From positions 1-7,189 of the forward strand of contig JAUYLR010000003.1 of assembly GCA_030698935.1 (NCBI GenBank): a stretch of DNA of 7,189 nucleotides, written 5' to 3'. The position numbers and the translations under genes were made by a program. Positions 6,507 to 7,189 of this stretch are shown piece by piece. The notes below the pieces were generated by a model, which was not told the origin of the DNA, searched no databases, and saw only the letters and a list, made by a program, of their open reading frames with translations. Source of the DNA: a bacterium (GTDB taxonomy: Bacteria; Patescibacteriota; Minisyncoccia; Phycocordibacterales; UBA2100). Position 1 is the first letter of the stretch. Each line of letters begins with the position of its first letter.

Positions 6507-7148
6507 TCATACGTTTGATTGTAAATTAATTTGCGACAGAAACCGTTTCTTTGCTTGCTTGCTTTGCGGGCTTTCCACGAGCACTGCCTGAGACTCCATA
6601 ATGGCACAGATGGGCACGAGGTCGTGCGCTTTGAGCGTAGAACCCGTCTGCACAATGTCGCAGATGGCGTCCGCCAAATCCAATTCAGGCGTTATTTCAG
6701 TTGAGCCGGAAATGGGAACAATGACCGCTTCAACACCCTTACTCTTCAGGAAGCCGGACAGTAATTTCGGATACGATGTGGCAATGCGTTTACCTTGCAT
6801 GTCTTCCGGAGCCTTGATTCTGGACTCTTTTGGCACCGCAATCACCAGTTTGCATTTGCCGAAATCCAGTTTCTCAACGACGGGCAAATCTATGCCTTTT
6901 TCGGCAAGAACATTTTGACCGACGATACCGAAATCGGCGACGCCTGCCCGCACGTATTCCGGTATGTCATCATCCCGAAGAAGAAGCAGGTCAATGTCGT
7001 AATTCTCGCATGCGCGAATGAGCGACCGGCCTTCCGGCGCAAATACCAATCCGCGCGAAGTGAAGAGATCCATGCTCGCCTGATACAGGCGGCCGCTTTT
7101 CTGAATTGCGATTCTTTGGCGCTCCGGTGTATAGAGTAGGTGCATCAT
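6507..7148 (-). CDS. hisG: HisG ATP phosphoribosyltransferase, catalytic domain only
   Basis: Committed first step: ATP + PRPP to N1-phosphoribosyl-ATP. The 213 residues resemble the catalytic part of the E. coli-type long HisG: RIAIQKSGRL at 12-21, LLRDDDIPEYV at 56-66, GIVGQNVL at 74-81, LDFGKCKL at 94-101, GKRIATSYPKLL at 119-130, and the PRPP-binding stretch ADAICDIVQTGSTL at 159-172. It stops at FLSQINLQSNV, where the long form continues with a roughly 80-residue histidine-binding regulatory domain. The stop predates the element insertion, since it was part of an ATGA overlap with hisD. True short-form HisG normally needs the partner HisZ; none is in this window. Two tandem ATGs (7148 and 7145) are possible starts; no Shine-Dalgarno is visible, and the upstream sequence is the 7-bp repeat array. 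Confidence 0.94.
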   Translation of the reverse strand: MMHLLYTPERQRIAIQKSGRLYQASMDLFTSRGLVFAPEGRSLIRACENYDIDLLLLRDDDIPEYVRAGVADFGIVGQNVLAEKGIDLPVVEKLDFGKCKLVIAVPKESRIKAPEDMQGKRIATSYPKLLSGFLKSKGVEAVIVPISGSTEITPELDLADAICDIVQTGSTLKAHDLVPICAIMESQAVLVESPQSKQAKKRFLSQINLQSNV

Positions 7149-7154
7149 AAGCTA

Positions 7155-7189
7155 GGTGTCAGGTGTTAGGTGTTAGGTGTTAGGTGTTA
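7155..7189. repeat. 7-bp tandem repeat (GGTGTTA)n upstream of hisG, cut by window edge
   Basis: Five units: GGTGTCA at 7155-7161, then four exact GGTGTTA units at 7162-7189 (TAACACC on the coding strand). The array starts only seven bases upstream of the hisG start, where a promoter, leader or ribosome site would normally be, and continues past the window. Confidence 0.92.

Noticed and set aside
7149..7189. His leader peptide or attenuator upstream of hisG
   Set aside because: Only 41 bases are visible and they hold the 7-bp tandem repeat; no histidine-codon run or paired stems can be seen.

Overview
The window is a nearly complete histidine biosynthesis operon on the minus strand. In transcription order it reads hisG, hisD, hisC, hisB, a hisH-hisA-hisF triple fusion, and hisIE, which runs off the left edge. 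Together these genes cover PRPP + ATP to histidine: HisG, HisE, HisI, HisA, HisH/HisF, both HisB activities, HisC and HisD. The order matches the enterobacterial hisGDCBHAFI layout, and HisB (phosphatase plus dehydratase) and HisIE are the bifunctional forms known from E. coli.

The striking feature is between the genes. Every one of the five gene junctions carries one short element (96, 96, 117, 120 and 120 bp) with perfect 13-bp terminal inverted repeats of the form (C/T)CCCGTTAGA... / ...TCTAACGGG(G/A). Short direct repeats flank each one (TGAA, TGAA, TGAG, TTTA, and 3-bp TGA, read on the minus strand). Removing an element with one copy of its flanking repeat turns four junctions into classic ATGA stop/start overlaps, and gives hisD a short normal end (…RFKK-stop). 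A compact, translationally coupled operon therefore seems to have been invaded at each junction by non-coding MITE-like elements. They left stops and starts intact but added possible N-terminal extensions to HisD, HisH and HisI and a 33-residue tail to HisD.

Layout: 1-485 hisIE (partial); 428-544 element; 545-2686 hisHAF; 2662-2757 element; 2759-3832 hisB; 3832-3951 element; 3953-4993 hisC; 5015-5110 element, inside the 3' end of hisD; 5010-6386 hisD; 6386-6505 element; 6507-7148 hisG; 7155-7189 a 7-bp tandem repeat upstream of the operon, cut by the window edge.

Organism: a bacterium with the standard stop code and middling GC. From memory, peptide strings such as SNGV and NPVR, which are translations of these repeat ends, recur in proteins of Candidate Phyla Radiation (Patescibacteria/Parcubacteria) metagenome genomes, so such an origin is likely but unproven here. 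The gene order and E. coli-like domain fusions suggest the operon reached that lineage by horizontal transfer.
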